From Micractinium sp. NFX-FRZ (lineage: Eukaryota; Chlorophyta; Trebouxiophyceae; Chlorellales; Chlorellaceae), in the NCBI GenBank assembly GCA_029339195.1, contig JAPTJF010000056.1:124001-188000 (forward strand): DNA of 64,000 bases, in the 5' to 3' direction. The notes below the pieces were generated by a model, which worked only from the letters and a program-made list of their open reading frames with translations, did not search any database and was not told where the DNA came from. This document shows, piece after piece, positions 32,940 through 45,700 of the stretch (positions are counted from its first letter, which is position 1; each line of letters opens with the position of its first letter). Both the position numbers and the translations under genes were made by a program.

Positions 32940-35900
32940 TCACACCACTACAATCGCGTTGCACTGGGGCTCCGTCACTGTGGGCCCTGCCAACCCGGGC
33001 CTCACTTCAAAGGCCGCAAAGGTAATGGCCATCTGTGGCGCCTGCTTGATGACGGCAGACAGCAGCACGCCATTGAAGAGCGCGCCAAGCCCTTCCGTGG
33101 CAGCAATGGTGGCCAGCGCAGCGGCCACGTTGGGGTGCGGCGCCCCCGCCATCATGCGCCGCCGAGCCACTTCGAGCGGGTAGGTGAGGCCGGCAGAGGC
33201 CACGCCTGAAGGGGGACAGAGAGGACCGGGAGGGCAGCCAAACCAATGGGCTGCAGCCGGCGGGGGCACGTGCACGCTGGGCCTGCTGTGCTGCCTGCAG
33301 TACTTCTGCAGTACTGAGTACCTCCACTGTGGCACCTGTGCAGGGGTTCTCTTGCAGCTGGCGCCTGCTGGCAGGGAGGGGATGCCCGCACTGCCTCGTG
33401 CAGGGATGGAGCTGAAGGTCATCCGCTGCCCTGGTGCCTCAGGCAGGCTGCCCCCAGCTGCAGCCCCGCACTTGCTAGCTAGCGGCTGCCAACTGTCGCA
33501 AGTTGTACAAGGCGGCTGCCATGCATGGTCGGCTGAGCCATGCATGTTGTTTAACGGGTCAGACGCAATGCCCGCCCCGCTCACCCGCCAGGGCGCCAAA
33601 CACTAGTGCCGCCTTCGGATCAATGTCCTTGCGCCCTGCCCAAGCAAGGCACAGCAGGCACAGTAAAGAGGGGGGCGAGGTGAGGCAAACAGCCAGGCCG
33701 CACACACAGTGCTGGCGCAGCGGACGTAAAGGGCAGTGTTGATGTTGCACATGCTGCAGTGCAGTGCCTGAATGCACTGCAGCAGCTGCGGCCCCTGCCC
33801 CTGCCCCTGCCCCTGCAGCCCACAGCCCGGCAAGCAGCCTGCTATTGTCAACCTCAAGGGGTGACGTTAGCTTGCTTGGTTCTCACCTGTGGAGCGTCGC
33901 CACACTGCCTTCATGGCATCATAGCTAGCCAACCTGCACCGGGGAGGCGGACACCGCTGTGGCTGCAGTGACACGTGGCACGAAGGGTGCTTGCCTCGCC
34001 TTGATATGAAGCAGCTGCCGAGCGACTCATCCACAAACCCGGCCTCAGCAGTACCGGCCCCAACAGTGCCGGCCCCAGACAGAACCAACCCAAACACAGT
34101 TCCGGAACTGGCGGCAAGCAAGCAAGCCCATGCAAACATGTCGACAGCCCCACCCACCGTATGGCTGCATAAGGCGCGACGCCCACCAGGCTGGCGTCCA
34201 GGCCCTGCAGCAGGCGCGCGCAGCACAGCACAGCACAGCACAGCACAGCACAGCGCGGTTCAGCATGCACATCGAAGGATGCGGAGGCAGCGCGGCTGGC
34301 AGCCTCCCACTCAGGCTGGGGCAGGCCGCTTGTGTGGAACTAGCTGCACGCCCGTGTGGGGGGGTTAGGGTGGGGCAGGGGGCGCAGCAGACCACTGCAA
34401 ACTGATTTGTGATTTGTGGCACCGTCGCGGTGCCTGCTTGGGTGCGGGACCATGCAACCACGCAGCCTGGCCAGGCTGGCAAGTGTGGGCCACGCCGCCA
34501 GCTATGCTGGATGCGGCGCCCCTCTGGCAGCCGCTCACTGCTGGCAGGCCCAACAAGCTTGCATTCTGCATGCTCGCCCCGGCAGGTGGGCGGGCAGTCA
34601 ACCCAGGTACATGCCTGATCGGCCGTGGCACCGGTCCTGACATGTGTGTGTACGACATGTGGTCCCTCTCTGGCTGCTTGCACCCCCAGGGTGCACCCAT
34701 CTCAAAGGCACCCCTGCTCTCCCCCTCCCAGCCAGCCTAAAGGCCCTCCGCCCCCTCCCCCTCCCCCTGCCAGCCAGCCCTGCCCTCACCCACCCCCTCG
34801 GCACACATCAGCCTCACCTTGTACAGCGCACCCACCCCCTCGGCGCGCGCGATGCCGCCCATGGCCACCACGAAGTTGCCCTGGGCGCCCAGGGCCATGC
34901 GGGTGCGCGCCGTCTCCAGTGGGTACACCAGCACGGATGCGGTGATGCCTGGCATGGGCAGGGGGCAGGCGCAGGCGCAAGAGGTGCGGCGGGGGTGAGG
35001 GCGTCTGAAGGCCGTTGCTGGTAGCAGTGCTGGCGGGCCAGGCGTGGTCGGGAGGTGATGCCTGCACAGGTGGCGCAACCAGGGGGCACAGCCAGAGCGC
35101 GGGTGCACGTTGCAATCCGGCCTGGTGACAGCTGGCCACTGTCACTCGGTGTCAGGCGGCCAGTACGCAGCCCATTCTACCTCCATGCTGTCGGGTGCCG
35201 ACACAGAGGCATGTGCCGTCAGCATGGAGGGAAGCAGGGCTGCATACAGGCGCCGCAACGGCTCACCGCCCTGCCGGGTGCAAGCAAGCACGCATGCTGT
35301 GATTGCAGCCATTTTGCCCTTCAGTTTTCCCACCTGCCAGGGCCCCTGCCACGGTGGCCACCAGGTTGTCTGGCACGTGCAGCTCGTCGTTGTGCTTGCG
35401 GTTCCAGCGCCTGGGGGGGCAGTCAAGGCAGCAGGGGTGGCATGCAGGCAGGGGGGGGGGGCAGGGGGAGACAGCGTATGGAAGCGTGCACAGGGCGGCA
35501 GAGTATGAGCAGCGTGCCTCACTGGCGGCCAAAGTTGGCCCCATGCGTGCGTCCAATCTGACTCTGCAACTCACTGGTACCACCAGTGCGCCCGCGTCAG
35601 TCGTGCGTTCTTGTACGTGTAGGATGCAAGGCAGCAGGCAGCTCTGCTCATCTCAGCCTGTGCCAGCCAGCCCAGACGTCAAAAGGACCAGCGGGCCTCC
35701 AGCCCACCACGAGTGCCCCGCCCACCTCAGCACCCGCTTGTACCACTCAAAGCTGGAGAGCTCCAGGGCGCGGGAGGGGATGGTGCGCAGTACATCCACG
35801 CTGTTGCCCCTGCAGGCACCGCCGGGAGGGCGGGGGAGGGGAGGAGCAGAGGCGGGCGGGAGGGGATCAGGCAGGTGGGCAGTGTAAGTGATTGATGCAG

Positions 35901-36709
35901 GCAGGCAGACGGCGGTCATCACACGGTATCAAGAGATGCAACCCATGTGCGCCAGTGCAGCGCAGGGCGCGGTAGGGGCACCCGGCCAGGTGCCCCCTCA
36001 GAGCCATCTGGCTGCCGTGGCTGAGCTGGAGAGCGCAGCAGGCACAGCAGCCTGCCCGTGGAGCTGGCGTGTGACACACCCATGTACGGCTGCCAAGGCC
36101 ACCACTGGAAAGAAGGGCCGTCCCACACAAATCCTACCTGAAGAAAGCGCGCGCCCCGCCGCGCCGCCAGATGCTGCGGGCCGCCTGCCAGGAAGTCATG
36201 CCCCCCGCCTGCACCAGCTGCATCTTCACTGTCTCCAGTGGTGCCGTGCTGGTCTTGCCCGCAGCCCCGGCAACCCCCCCGGCCAGCAGCCGGCGCACGC
36301 CAGCTGGCAGGGCGGCGGCGTGGCGCTGCAGGCGCCGCTCCAGCCTCTCCACCTCGTGCACAGCGTGCCGTGACGCCCGCACCAGCTCTGAGCTGCGCCC
36401 CACCAGCAGGTCTCCGATGTCCAACTCAAAGCCATAAGCAGGGGCAGCTGCATGGGAGCTGCTGTTGCTGCTGATGGGGCCCCTGCCAGGGCTGAGGCTT
36501 GCTGCTGCCGCCGCCGCCACGGCCGCAGGTGCCGTCGCCGCTGCTTGCGGCGCGGCTGTGGCAGCGACCAATCGCTGGGGGCTGGGGCCTCTCCTCCACT
36601 GCGGCTGGACTTGGGGCTGCGGCCAGCCGTCCAGCCTCACGCCCCGCCTGCAGGTGAACCTGGCTCGCTGCTCCTGCTGCCGTGGCTGGGTTGCTGAACG
36701 CCTCAGCAT
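32940..36709 (-). CDS. Mitochondrial carrier family (SLC25) transporter, BRITTLE1-like
   Basis: Predicted 424 aa. Exons 36138-36709, 35726-35809, 35334-35410, 34818-34948, 34158-34204, 33887-33933, 33585-33635, 32940-33205, all in phase. Three carrier repeats with the Px[DE]xx[KR] signature are visible: APLETVKMQL, YPLETARTRM and YPLEVARRRM. Each is preceded by an AGxxAG helix (LLAGGVAGAAGKTS, VAGALAGITASV, FGALAGVASAGL). The block FFRGNSVDVLRTIPSRALE matches the adenine-nucleotide and BT1 branch of the family. The N-terminal 135 residues are an unusual extension, Ala/Gln/Arg-rich then FELDIGDLLVG. It could target the plastid or mitochondrion. Substrate is inferred as a nucleotide but not proven by sequence. 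Confidence 0.87.
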
Positions 36710-37096
36710 GCTGGCTGCTGCGTTTACAGGAGCCTTGGAGTGACTGTGGGCGCAGGAAGCGCCTGGCCACGGGCAGCTTCAGGGCAGGAATCCAAGGTGA
36801 CAACGTCCAAGGTTCGCCCTTTGGAGCGAATCAACCAAGACCGTGAGGAGTGGGCAGTGGGCAGATGTGTGGGCATCTCCCCATGCCGTGCGGAGATTGG
36901 CCCGCATTTCTCTCACGCCGCCAGTTCATTAAGGCACGCTTGCTCCAGCAGCGGGGGAGGCTGCATCACAGCGCTTACAACAGCAGGCGCAGGCAGGATA
37001 TGAAAGAGCACAGAGATAAGGAACAGGGAGTGTACATTCAGGTGAACTGGATGGAGTACAAGTAGTGCAAAGGATGCTATTGGCTAGGGGCACCGC
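36710..37096. other. Intergenic: carrier promoter and RMC1 3' flank
   Basis: Tandem minus-strand neighbours are separated by 387 bases. The RMC1 poly(A) motif at 36975 leaves about 265 bases for the carrier promoter. No coding signal. Confidence 0.5.
36975..36979 (-). terminator. TGTAA poly(A) motif of the RMC1-like gene
   Basis: TTACA on plus, about 120 bases past the stop at 37097. Confidence 0.5.
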
Positions 37097-40000
37097 CTAT
37101 GCTGCCGCTGGCATTGCTGCGCTGCACACCCGCCGTGCCGCTGCCGCCAGGAGGGCGTCGCCGCTGTCTGCAGCCGCCTCCACCAGCGCCGCCGGCGACA
37201 GCTGCCCCACCAACCTCTCCCGCCGTGCCAGCACCAGGGCTTCCCGCAGCCGGCCCTGGCGCAGGAGCAGGCGGCAGCGCGCCTCGTGGGCGTGCAGGCG
37301 CAGCAGCAGCTGCTCCGCCAGCTGGCCGCCACCCGGCAGCTGCCGGGCAGCTGCCGCCTCCTCCACGTGCTCTGCCAAAAGCACAGAGTCCAGCTGTGGG
37401 TGGGACAGCAGCAGCGGGGCCACCAGGTGGGCCAGGCCCTGCAGGCAGGAAGGCGGGCAGGTGGGCGGGTGAGAGGAGCAGGGGCAGTCCCGGCCGATGC
37501 CTCTCGAGGGATGGAAAGGCACAGGGACCTGGTGTGTGCCAAGCTGCAAGCCTCTCCACTGCTCCGCCAATGCGGACAGCAAGGCACGCAGTCCCAGGCA
37601 GCGGCGGTCCAGACCGCAAGGGAAAACAGGCGCTCAGAGACCAGCAACACAGGAGAGGCACCCACATCGCCCAGCCGCGCACCTGGTCGAGCAGCAGGTC
37701 GACATACAGGGCCGCCAGGGACGGCGCCAGCTGGATGCCGTGCGCAGCGCACGACGCCGCGTACTCTGCAAGAGCGGCCTGCAGGTAGGCCGGGCGCACA
37801 CGCTGCTGCGTGCGTACCAGAGAGAACACGGAGCTGTGCAGGTCCTGCAAGGCAGGAGGGCACCGTGGGCAAGAGTGTGAGAGCAAGTCGGGGCTCTGTT
37901 GGGAGACCAGGTTGCAGGTGAGTCTAGGCAACGCAGGCAGGCATACAGTGTGGGCCGGCAAGCAGTTTGGGCAACGAGGCAGGCAGGCACGCCAGCTTCT
38001 GACCGCTCCTCCCCTCACCTGGGATGTCACCTCTGGCCGCTGCCGCGGTGCAGCCGCCGCCGCCGCTGCTGCCCGCGCGCTGTTCCCGGGGCCTGACCCG
38101 CCGTTGCTGCCGCTGCCGGCTGCCTCTGCTGAGAAGCTATTGACCACGTCTAGACACAGGCGCAGCTCAGGCAGGGGCGCCTCGTCCTGCACGACCCCCC
38201 TCAGCACACGCAGCGTGATGCCTGCGGCGTCCCGCTGAGGCGCCGCTGCCGGCCGCCGGCGCTGCAGGAAGGCCAGCAGGCGCGGGTAGTCGCTCTGGCT
38301 GTCGGCAATGGCCCTCAGGTCGAGCTGCAGCCGGTACACCGCCCCTCCTGCGCCATCCACCAGCCAGGCGGGGTAGTGCAGCTGCAACGAGGAGGGCCCA
38401 GCCACCATTGGCAGCTGCTGGCGGGCCGAGGCCGCATGCGCTGGGTCTGCAGCCCCGCCGGCGCCGCCGCCGCTGCTGGTACTGGCTGGCAGCGCCGGCT
38501 CCTGCCCCTGCTCCAGCCCCGTCTCGTGCTCCTGAGGCAGGGGCACCGCCAGCGGCAGCGGGCTGCTGATGGGCGCTGGCCCACCCGCCAGGATGTCGAG
38601 CAGCATCACTACGGCGCTATCTATGTGGTGCACCTGCACAGCGAGAGGGGGGTGGGGAGATGGGAGGGCATGCGTAGGTGCAGGGAGGAGGGAGGGGCAC
38701 TGGGAGGCACTGGGTGGGGCCTCAACATCTGCCTTCCACACAGTCTGCAGCTGGCCATAGCCCCCCGGGGCGCGCGTCCGTTGGGCCCGCCAACTGTACG
38801 TGCGGTTGCCTCACCGCCTTCACCCACCGCCGCCCGCCACCCTGGCAGCGCCTCCCCCCGCCCGCCAGCTCACCAGCAGCACGTTGTCCACCACTGACAG
38901 CTCCAGCTGCCTGGCATACACCTCGTAAGAGTGCGCAAGCGAGGTGGCATCCCTGCAGGCGCAGGTACAGTGCGGAAAGAAAGAAAGGGCATCAGCAGAA
39001 AGGGCATAGGGCAGCCGCTCCCCACTGCAATGCCCAGCTGCCCGCACAGCCGTGCTGCCCTGCGCAGGTTCCATCGGCTGCCAGAGTAGCCGGAGGGCAG
39101 AGCCAGAGTGTACTGTTTGCAGTAGTGCTGCCTTGTACCTGCACCCGTGCCGCCCACAAGCCGGGGCGCCCCTGCCCCTGCGCACACCCCACCCTGCTGA
39201 CCCTCAATCCCGCTGCCGCCCACCATGCCGTCCCATCCACCCCCTCCTTCCTGCTGTTCGTTTAGCAAGCCATCTACAGAGCAGCAGGCCGGCGCTGCAT
39301 CCACCCCTCATCCCACGCCACCCTATGCCCACCCCTCGTCCCGCCCCACGCTACCACCCACCTGAACAGACGGTACAGGCGCAGCAGGCCGGCGCCGCGG
39401 TCGTGGTGGCAGCAGAAGACACGGCCGTAGAGCACCACCACCCAGCACGTGTCTGGCCCCACCAGCCGCGCCGGCTGCTCCCGGGCAGCTGAGAAGCCAT
39501 CCAGGGCGGTGCTGATGGCAGCCGCCATGACTGGGCGGATGGGGCTGCCCCAGGGCGGGGTCAGGTCCAGCAGCGGCAGCTTCAGGATGCCGGCCTTGCT
39601 GAACTGGATGGCCTGGGGGGCAGCCAGCGTGGAGGGAGGGAGCGCAGCGCAGGGGAGAGGGAGGGGAGAGGGTGTGAGGGGCAAAGGGTGTGTATGGAGA
39701 GTGTGCGTGGCGGCAGCACAGCAAGGACGAGAGACAGCATCGGGCAGGGTGCTTGAGGGCGCATTTGGCTGCTGCCGAGGGCAGCCGCGCCCTGGGCCCA
39801 ATCCCTGTCACTGTGGACCGCCCATTTGAGGCAAGGCCCTGCAGCTTTGCCCCGCAGCTGCCAAAGCCAGCACCAGCGGCTGGCCCCACACCTCCGTCCC
39901 CTCCCTGCATCCTGCGCCCCTGAAGCGCACCTGCAGCTTGGCCCCGCTGCTGCCAAAGCCCAGCACCACCATGTGCGTCTCAGGGCTGTAAGTGTACCAC

Positions 40001-41243
40001 TGGATGCCCTGTGGGGGCGGTACCGGGTGGAGGCGGGCGGGTGAGGCTTAGGCAGCGCAGGCAGAGCAGCAGACAGCTGCTCAGCAGGTAGGTGCTCAAC
40101 AGGGCAGTTGGGCAGCTCGCGAGCCAGAGCAGCAGGAGGTGGCAGCTCAGGCGGGGGCTCCACACCCGCTGTGGCCTCCTTGCGCAGCCTGCTGTCCTCA
40201 CCCACTGTGCCACGTTCACATAGCTGGCTAGCTCGCGGCAGCACCCAGGCTGCCCTGCCCACCCCACCCGCTGGGCCAGCTTCCTCCCGCCCCCCACCTG
40301 CAGCGGTACCAGCGAGTCAAGGCGCAGCGCCTGCAGGCTGGGGTGCACCCTGTGGATCTCCAGCCCGCCAGCTGTCACCATCACAAAGTGGGCAGCCGTC
40401 CAGAAGAAGCCCAGGAGCTGGGGGTCGCTGCCGCGCCGCCTGCAGGGAGCAGCGCGTGGCGCAGGCGGGGCGTGGGCAGAGCGAACAGGGCGAGGAAGCG
40501 AGCAAACAAGCGCGGGGCGGCGAGACATGAACTCTGGCCAGGAGGGGTGAGTGGCAACCAAACCGGAGCACGCATGCACCCAGCCCCCACACAGAAACAA
40601 GAGCGGCAGTGTTGCCACCCCACCCACAGCAGCGTGCAGCAACTGGGCAGCTCGACCAGCAAGGACACACTGGCCAGCCAAGACGGGCCAAACCGCAACT
40701 CCGTGCCCAGCACCCAACTGCCCCCGTGCCCTTCCCAACCCAGCGTGTGCCTCACCCCGCCTTGTCCGCCCCGCCCGGCGTCTCCACAAACATGTTGCCG
40801 GTGGCGTGGCAGTGCACCTCCACCAGGCGTGCCGAGCGGTGCAGCGCCGTGAAGGCGCCATCCAGGCTGCTGCGGATGTGGCGCACCGGGGGACCCTCGC
40901 TGACCAGGAAAGCGCGCGCGGTTGAGCTGGCAATCGAGTCATCGGTGTCATAGCCAGAGGTGTCGGGTGCATGGGCGCCGTGGCCGTGAGGGCCTGGAGA
41001 TGCGCGGCCGCCGAGCGGCGGGCTGGCGCTGCCAGCATCACTCGGCAGCTCTGCGCCGCCACTACCGGTGCCGCCGCCCTGGCTGCTGCCGTACATGGGC
41101 TGCGGCAGCGCCACCGCTGTGATCATGCGCCCCTCAATGAGGTGGATGCACCCAGCCGCCTCATCGTAGAACAGCTGCTGCCCCGGCTGGGGCACAAACC
41201 CCACACCCGTGTCCTCCGCTACCACGTGAGCCACCGCCGCCAT
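37097..41243 (-). CDS. RMC1: RMC1 / Mic1-domain protein (regulator of MON1-CCZ1)
   Basis: Predicted 718 aa (human RMC1 is about 657). Exons 40756-41243, 40298-40439, 39931-40008, 39362-39612, 38874-38952, 38019-38633, 37683-37844, 37097-37438. The N-terminal half reads as a WD40-like propeller: LFYDEAAGCIHLIEGR, TAAHFVMVTAGGLEIHRV, GIQWYTYSPETHMVVLGF. The C-terminal half carries the Mic1 region: DLHSSVFSLVRTQQRV, LAALYVDLLLDQG, LLLRLHAHEARCRLLLRQGR, ALVLARRERLVGQLSP. In animals and plants this subunit supports the MON1-CCZ1 guanine exchange factor for Rab7 on late endosomes and vacuoles. A disordered Gln/Pro/Ser insert lies near residues 370-440. An in-frame ATG at 41309 would add 22 residues. 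Confidence 0.85.
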
Positions 41244-41460
41244 CGCTGTCGCCGGGTGGTGGCGGGGGCGGGGAACGTTTGGGTACGAAGCTGGCCGGCA
41301 GGCTGCCACCGGAGGTGAGATGCAAAGGAAACTAGTGCGGTATTGGTGCTGCTACCACTGCTGTATCTGACGCTGCCTGGCCTACCAGGAGCGCGAGGGC
41401 ACCCTGTCAGGCTGCCTAGGAGCAGCCGGGTGCTGCCTGGTTCTTGAAGCGGACGCTCAG

Positions 41461-41950
41461 TCAGCCTTCCAGCACATCTCGAATGCGCTTCAGCAGCTCA
41501 GCCTTGAGGTTATCTGGCACCTTGGCACGTGCAGCGGGCTTGACAGCTGCCACTATGTCTTCGTGCCGCACCGCCGGGGGCCCGCTGTCGCCACCCTGCT
41601 GCTGCTGCCGCGCCGCAAACTCTGCGTCAGGATCAGACGCATGGAGGCAGCTAGGCAACAGCAGCGAGCCCTACAGCAGCAAAAAGTGGCCACCAACAGC
41701 GGCTGATGGGCGGCGGTGCTCTGGCCCTCACCTCTGCAAAGCTGGCGGACCTCGTCGGTCCACCCCGACTCCTCCAGCCGCTGCAGTGCAAGCTGCTTCA
41801 GCTCGTCCCGCGCACCACTGCGTACCAGCTGCAGCAGCAAGGGACGCAGCGCATCATGAAGGGGGGCGTAAGCTGCTCCCGCTGCCGTCGCCGCTGCCGC
41901 TCGCTCGGTGAACCTGCAAAATCCGTGTGCGGCGCGCTCGGAGCTGCCAT
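41461..41950 (-). CDS. ENY2: ENY2 / SUS1, SAGA and TREX-2 subunit
   Basis: Predicted 112 aa, against 101 in human. Exons 41732-41872 and 41461-41621 are firm. They read RDELKQLALQRLEESGWTDE and VRQLCREFAARQQQQ, then HEDIVAAVKPAARAKVPDNL and KAELLKRIRDVLEG. This matches the ENY2 pattern of a short helix pair, then DLVAEITPKGRALVPDSVK in animals. ENY2 works in the SAGA deubiquitinase module and in TREX-2 mRNA export. The 5' end is uncertain. The best model starts at 41950 (MAAPSAPHTDFAG) with a very short 41-base intron (41873-41913). An alternative is an acceptor at 41913 used by an unseen upstream exon. The QQQQGGDSGPP insert is unusual. Confidence 0.85.
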
Positions 41951-42784
41951 TCCCGCCCCAGCTTTCTCTCGGATCCCTCTGGGCGAGCAGAAAGCAGCGT
42001 GGCGCCCCCAGGCTCAGCCTCGCCCGGCCCCTCCTTCCGGCAGTCGCTCAGCTTCGCCCAGCCCTTCCTCCGATATTCAAGGAGCTCATACCTTGACGTC
42101 AACGGTCTCTTGGACAGAGAGGCGACGCCCCTGACCAGACATGAGACACGGGCGCCCTTTATGCTTTCAAGACCTGCAAGTCTTGGAGATTGTTTGGGGA
42201 GGCAGGAATGGTGGCGGGTCCCTGTCCACCAATTCGAACATGGTGCTGCTGGCACCAGGCTGGCGGCGGGCAGGCGGGCCCGCCTTAAAGTGCGTTTCAC
42301 TGCTGCGTTTCCAATGCTCATGCTGATACCGAAACACGGGAACAGGCATCAACCTTTTGTTGCATGATGGAAGAGTATAGCTGTGGCAGCTGCAATTAAC
42401 CGCAGAGAAGGCAAACTACCGCCGCCGTATGGCGGCCCGACTACTGGACCCACAACAATCGGCAGCGCTTGTGTTTAATCGAGCTTGCCCGCTGTGCTCA
42501 AAATTGCACATGTCTTCACGTATCTGAATCCACAAACATCAAAAGGGGCCAACCTACTTTGCAGGCACCTGCCGCCCACCGTCCCATGCGCTGAATCGCC
42601 TGCTGCGCCGGGCTGATATGTGCCTCTAGGTGCAGTGGAACTGAATAAGGGAATCCCGCTCTTGCCTGTCCGTTTCCTGGCATCCTGCCATTGCGCAGTG
42701 CTCATTTTCACCCCCACCAGTTGCGGAGGAGAGCGTCCGTCTAAATTGCTTTCAGACACTTTGACTCCCAGGCCCCTGGCCGCC
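41951..42784. promoter_or_regulatory. Divergent promoter region, ENY2 / GT77
   Basis: This stretch of 834 bases between divergent genes is less GC-rich than its surroundings from about 42330 to 42540. The GT77 reading frame stays open upstream of its chosen ATG to 42620, so a longer N-terminus is possible but would lack family support. No named element recognised. Confidence 0.4.
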
Positions 42785-45700
42785 ATGCGGCTAGAACAGC
42801 TTGATGACGACTCTACAGGGAAGCGCAAGGTGCCGGCCATGAAGCACCGCTCGGCCCTGCTCACCGGCGCTCTGCTGGTTGGTGTCTGCCTGGGCGTCAT
42901 CTTGAGCGAGAAGCTCTACTTGTTCACGCAAGAGGGGGAGCTGCCCGAGGGCGCCGTGGCGGCTGTGCGCTCTCGCAAGCTAGAGGTTGCGGGCGGCGCC
43001 GCCGCACTGGCGGCGGCAGGGCCGGGCGTGAGCGGCGGCTGGGACGCCATCCCCCGCTCCCTGGGCAAGCCGCGCAGCAAGCTGGAGGCCCTCCTGCGCC
43101 GCGTGGCACCTCAGGGCGAGGTCATGATTGCCATCTCCAACGTCAACCTCTGGCACGAGCAGTCGCTGACAATGTGGTGGGAGGTGCGCAGCCCAGCACC
43201 CATCTGCTCTTCTCATAATTTGAATTGCCCACAGGCCGGGTGTGGGGCGGCGGCGGCAGGATCCCGGTGCAGCGCAGGCTGCTGGAGCTGCCCTGCCCTG
43301 CTGCCTCGATCTGTGCGTTTTCAATGCAGCACCCACGAGCTCAGGCACCCAGGCCACGCTCCATGTTCAACCCGCCCCCCATCCCCTCCCCATGGCCCAA
43401 TCCCCAACCTCCCCTCTCCTCGCCCGCTTCTCCCTGGACCCGCCCGCAGTGCGTCCAGCGCATCCCCGACCTCACCAACTACCTCATCGTGGCGATCGAC
43501 GAGGAGCTGGCCAGCCTGTGCCGAGAGAAGGGCATCAACCACTACTACCGCCCCGTCGTCATCCCAGACTCACAGAAGGACACGGGCTCAAACCACGCCA
43601 TCTCAGCCATGAAGTACGAAATCATCCGCGAGTTCCTGGAGCTAGGGTGGAACGTGCTGCTGAGGTGGGCGCCGTGTGATATGATGCTGGTGTGGTGGAT
43701 TTTGCGGTCTGCTGCTGAGGGTGTCTGCTGGTGAGGCGGCTGGTTTGGTCTGCTGCTGAGGGTGTCTGCTGGTGTGGTGGATTTTGCGGTCTGCTGCTGA
43801 GGGTGTCTGCTGGTGTGGTGGATTTTGCGGTCTGCTGCTGAGGGTGTCTGCTGGTGAGACGTCTGCTGGTGTGAGTGCCGCTGGAGCTGCATGTGGGGAG
43901 GCAGGCGCTGCTGCAGCTGGGCATGGTGTGCTGCTGGCGTGGGTGTCGCTTTGAACTCGATGTGGTGAGGTGCGTGGTGCTGCAGCTGGGGCACGGGTGT
44001 GTTGCAGAGCTGAGCTGGGTCACACATGCTGCCGAGATGGATGCCGGGGGCTTTGTGGGTGGTCACACATTTCTGGACCGCGAGGGGCCGGCGGGAGAAC
44101 CCTGAGAGCGGCCGCAGCATTGCCGATGCCGGGCAGCCGGGCAGCGCCCACCACCTGCAAGCTCCCGCCGCCCTCCAGCTGTTGTGTATACAGGCTGTGC
44201 ATGCATGCATGCTCGTGCACACAACAACCCTTGTACACGTCACCTTGTTGCCACGCCCACCATATCATGCACCCATTTTCGCAGTCTGTGTCCCGTCCCA
44301 TCCACCTGGCCCCTGCTTCCTTCCCTCCCCACCTCTGCCCTCCCTGGAGTGACGTCGAATTTGTGACTCTGCAGGACCCCCGTTTGCCACCTCACCTCAA
44401 CCTGTGTTCCCCTGCGTTTCCTCTTCCCCCGCCCGCCTGCAGCGACGTGGACATTGTGACCCTGCAGAACCCCTTTGACCACATCTACCGCGACAGCGAC
44501 ATTGAGGGCATGACTGATGGGCACGACCCGGGGACCGCATATGGAGAGATCTACGGGATTGATGACCCCGCCATGGTGAGGAGGGTGGGCAGCGGTGGGA
44601 ACGGGGTAGGCACATGGCTAGTTCATCACTGTCCCCCCATGGTGGTTGGCAGGCAATATGGGAAAGGAGTTCAGCGGCAGCTCTCATTTAGCGAGTGCAA
44701 TGTGTTGCACTGATGTCTCCTGCGTTGTTGACGTAAGGCATGTGTCATGCAAAGTTGAGATGGGCCCCTGAATGGTGCCTGAGAGTACTGGCGTGCAGTG
44801 GTGGGCTTGTGCACATGCGTGCATACCTGCCAGCCCTTTGCCTCACCCAACGCCCTGCCCTCCTGTCCTCAGGGGTGGAGCCGTTACGCGCAGGGCACGC
44901 GGCACATGGCCTACAACTCGGGCCTCTTCTACATCCGCGCCAACAAGCGCACGGTGGACCTGCTCACGCGCATCGCAGGTGAGGCGGGCGGAGCGGGGTG
45001 ACGGCGGGGTGGGGTGGGGTGCATGCCTGACATCGTTTTGTGCGTGAAAGCTTTATGGGATGGAAGGAGTTGGGTAGTTTGATGTCGTGGAAGAAGGCTG
45101 CAGCAGATGGGAATCCAGCTGGAGGCTGCGCTCACATTGAACCCAGCTGTGCTACTGCAAGCCTCAACCCTGCTTCTGCCTCTGCCCAACGTCCCACCTG
45201 GCCAGACAAGCTGAGCAAGCAGAAGGAGTGGGACCAGAGCGTGTGGAACGAGTTCATCTTCTTCCTGTCGCACGGAGACTACAAGGCGCCGCAGGTGAGC
45301 CGCCGCATGTTTGGCGGCGGGTAGGCAAACTGTTAGCCGCGCCTGCCCATTCTGATGCGAGGCCGCGGGCTGACATACAGCGTGCGCCCCTTGAGCTGTC
45401 GTGAGCCTCCCCTTATCCGGTTTGTCCGTCGGCCCACCCCCTCCATGCCTGGATGCCTTGCCATGCCGTGCATTGTCCTATGCTCCACCTGTCTGCTTGG
45501 AAACTCACCTCATCCCGCCCCTGCCGCACAATTCCTCCTGGCGCCAGGTCAGCGCGCGTACCATGGACTACTTCAAATTCATGTGAGAAAGCCAGCTTCT
45601 CTCTCGAGTTTGAGACGTCCTTGTGACAGTGCCAGGCCGCCATGCTGTGCTGCTTTGCTCCAGCCCCAACTGAGCTGAGCTTCCTATGCCCCGGACCCCT

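Noticed and set aside
42620..42784. Longer N-terminus for the GT77 protein
   Set aside because: The frame is open from 42620, but the ATG at 42785 gives the usual short cytosolic tail before the membrane anchor. The extra residues have no family support.
43685..43848. Possible CRISPR-like array
   Set aside because: The 41-base units are directly adjacent with no unique spacers, and they lie in an algal intron.
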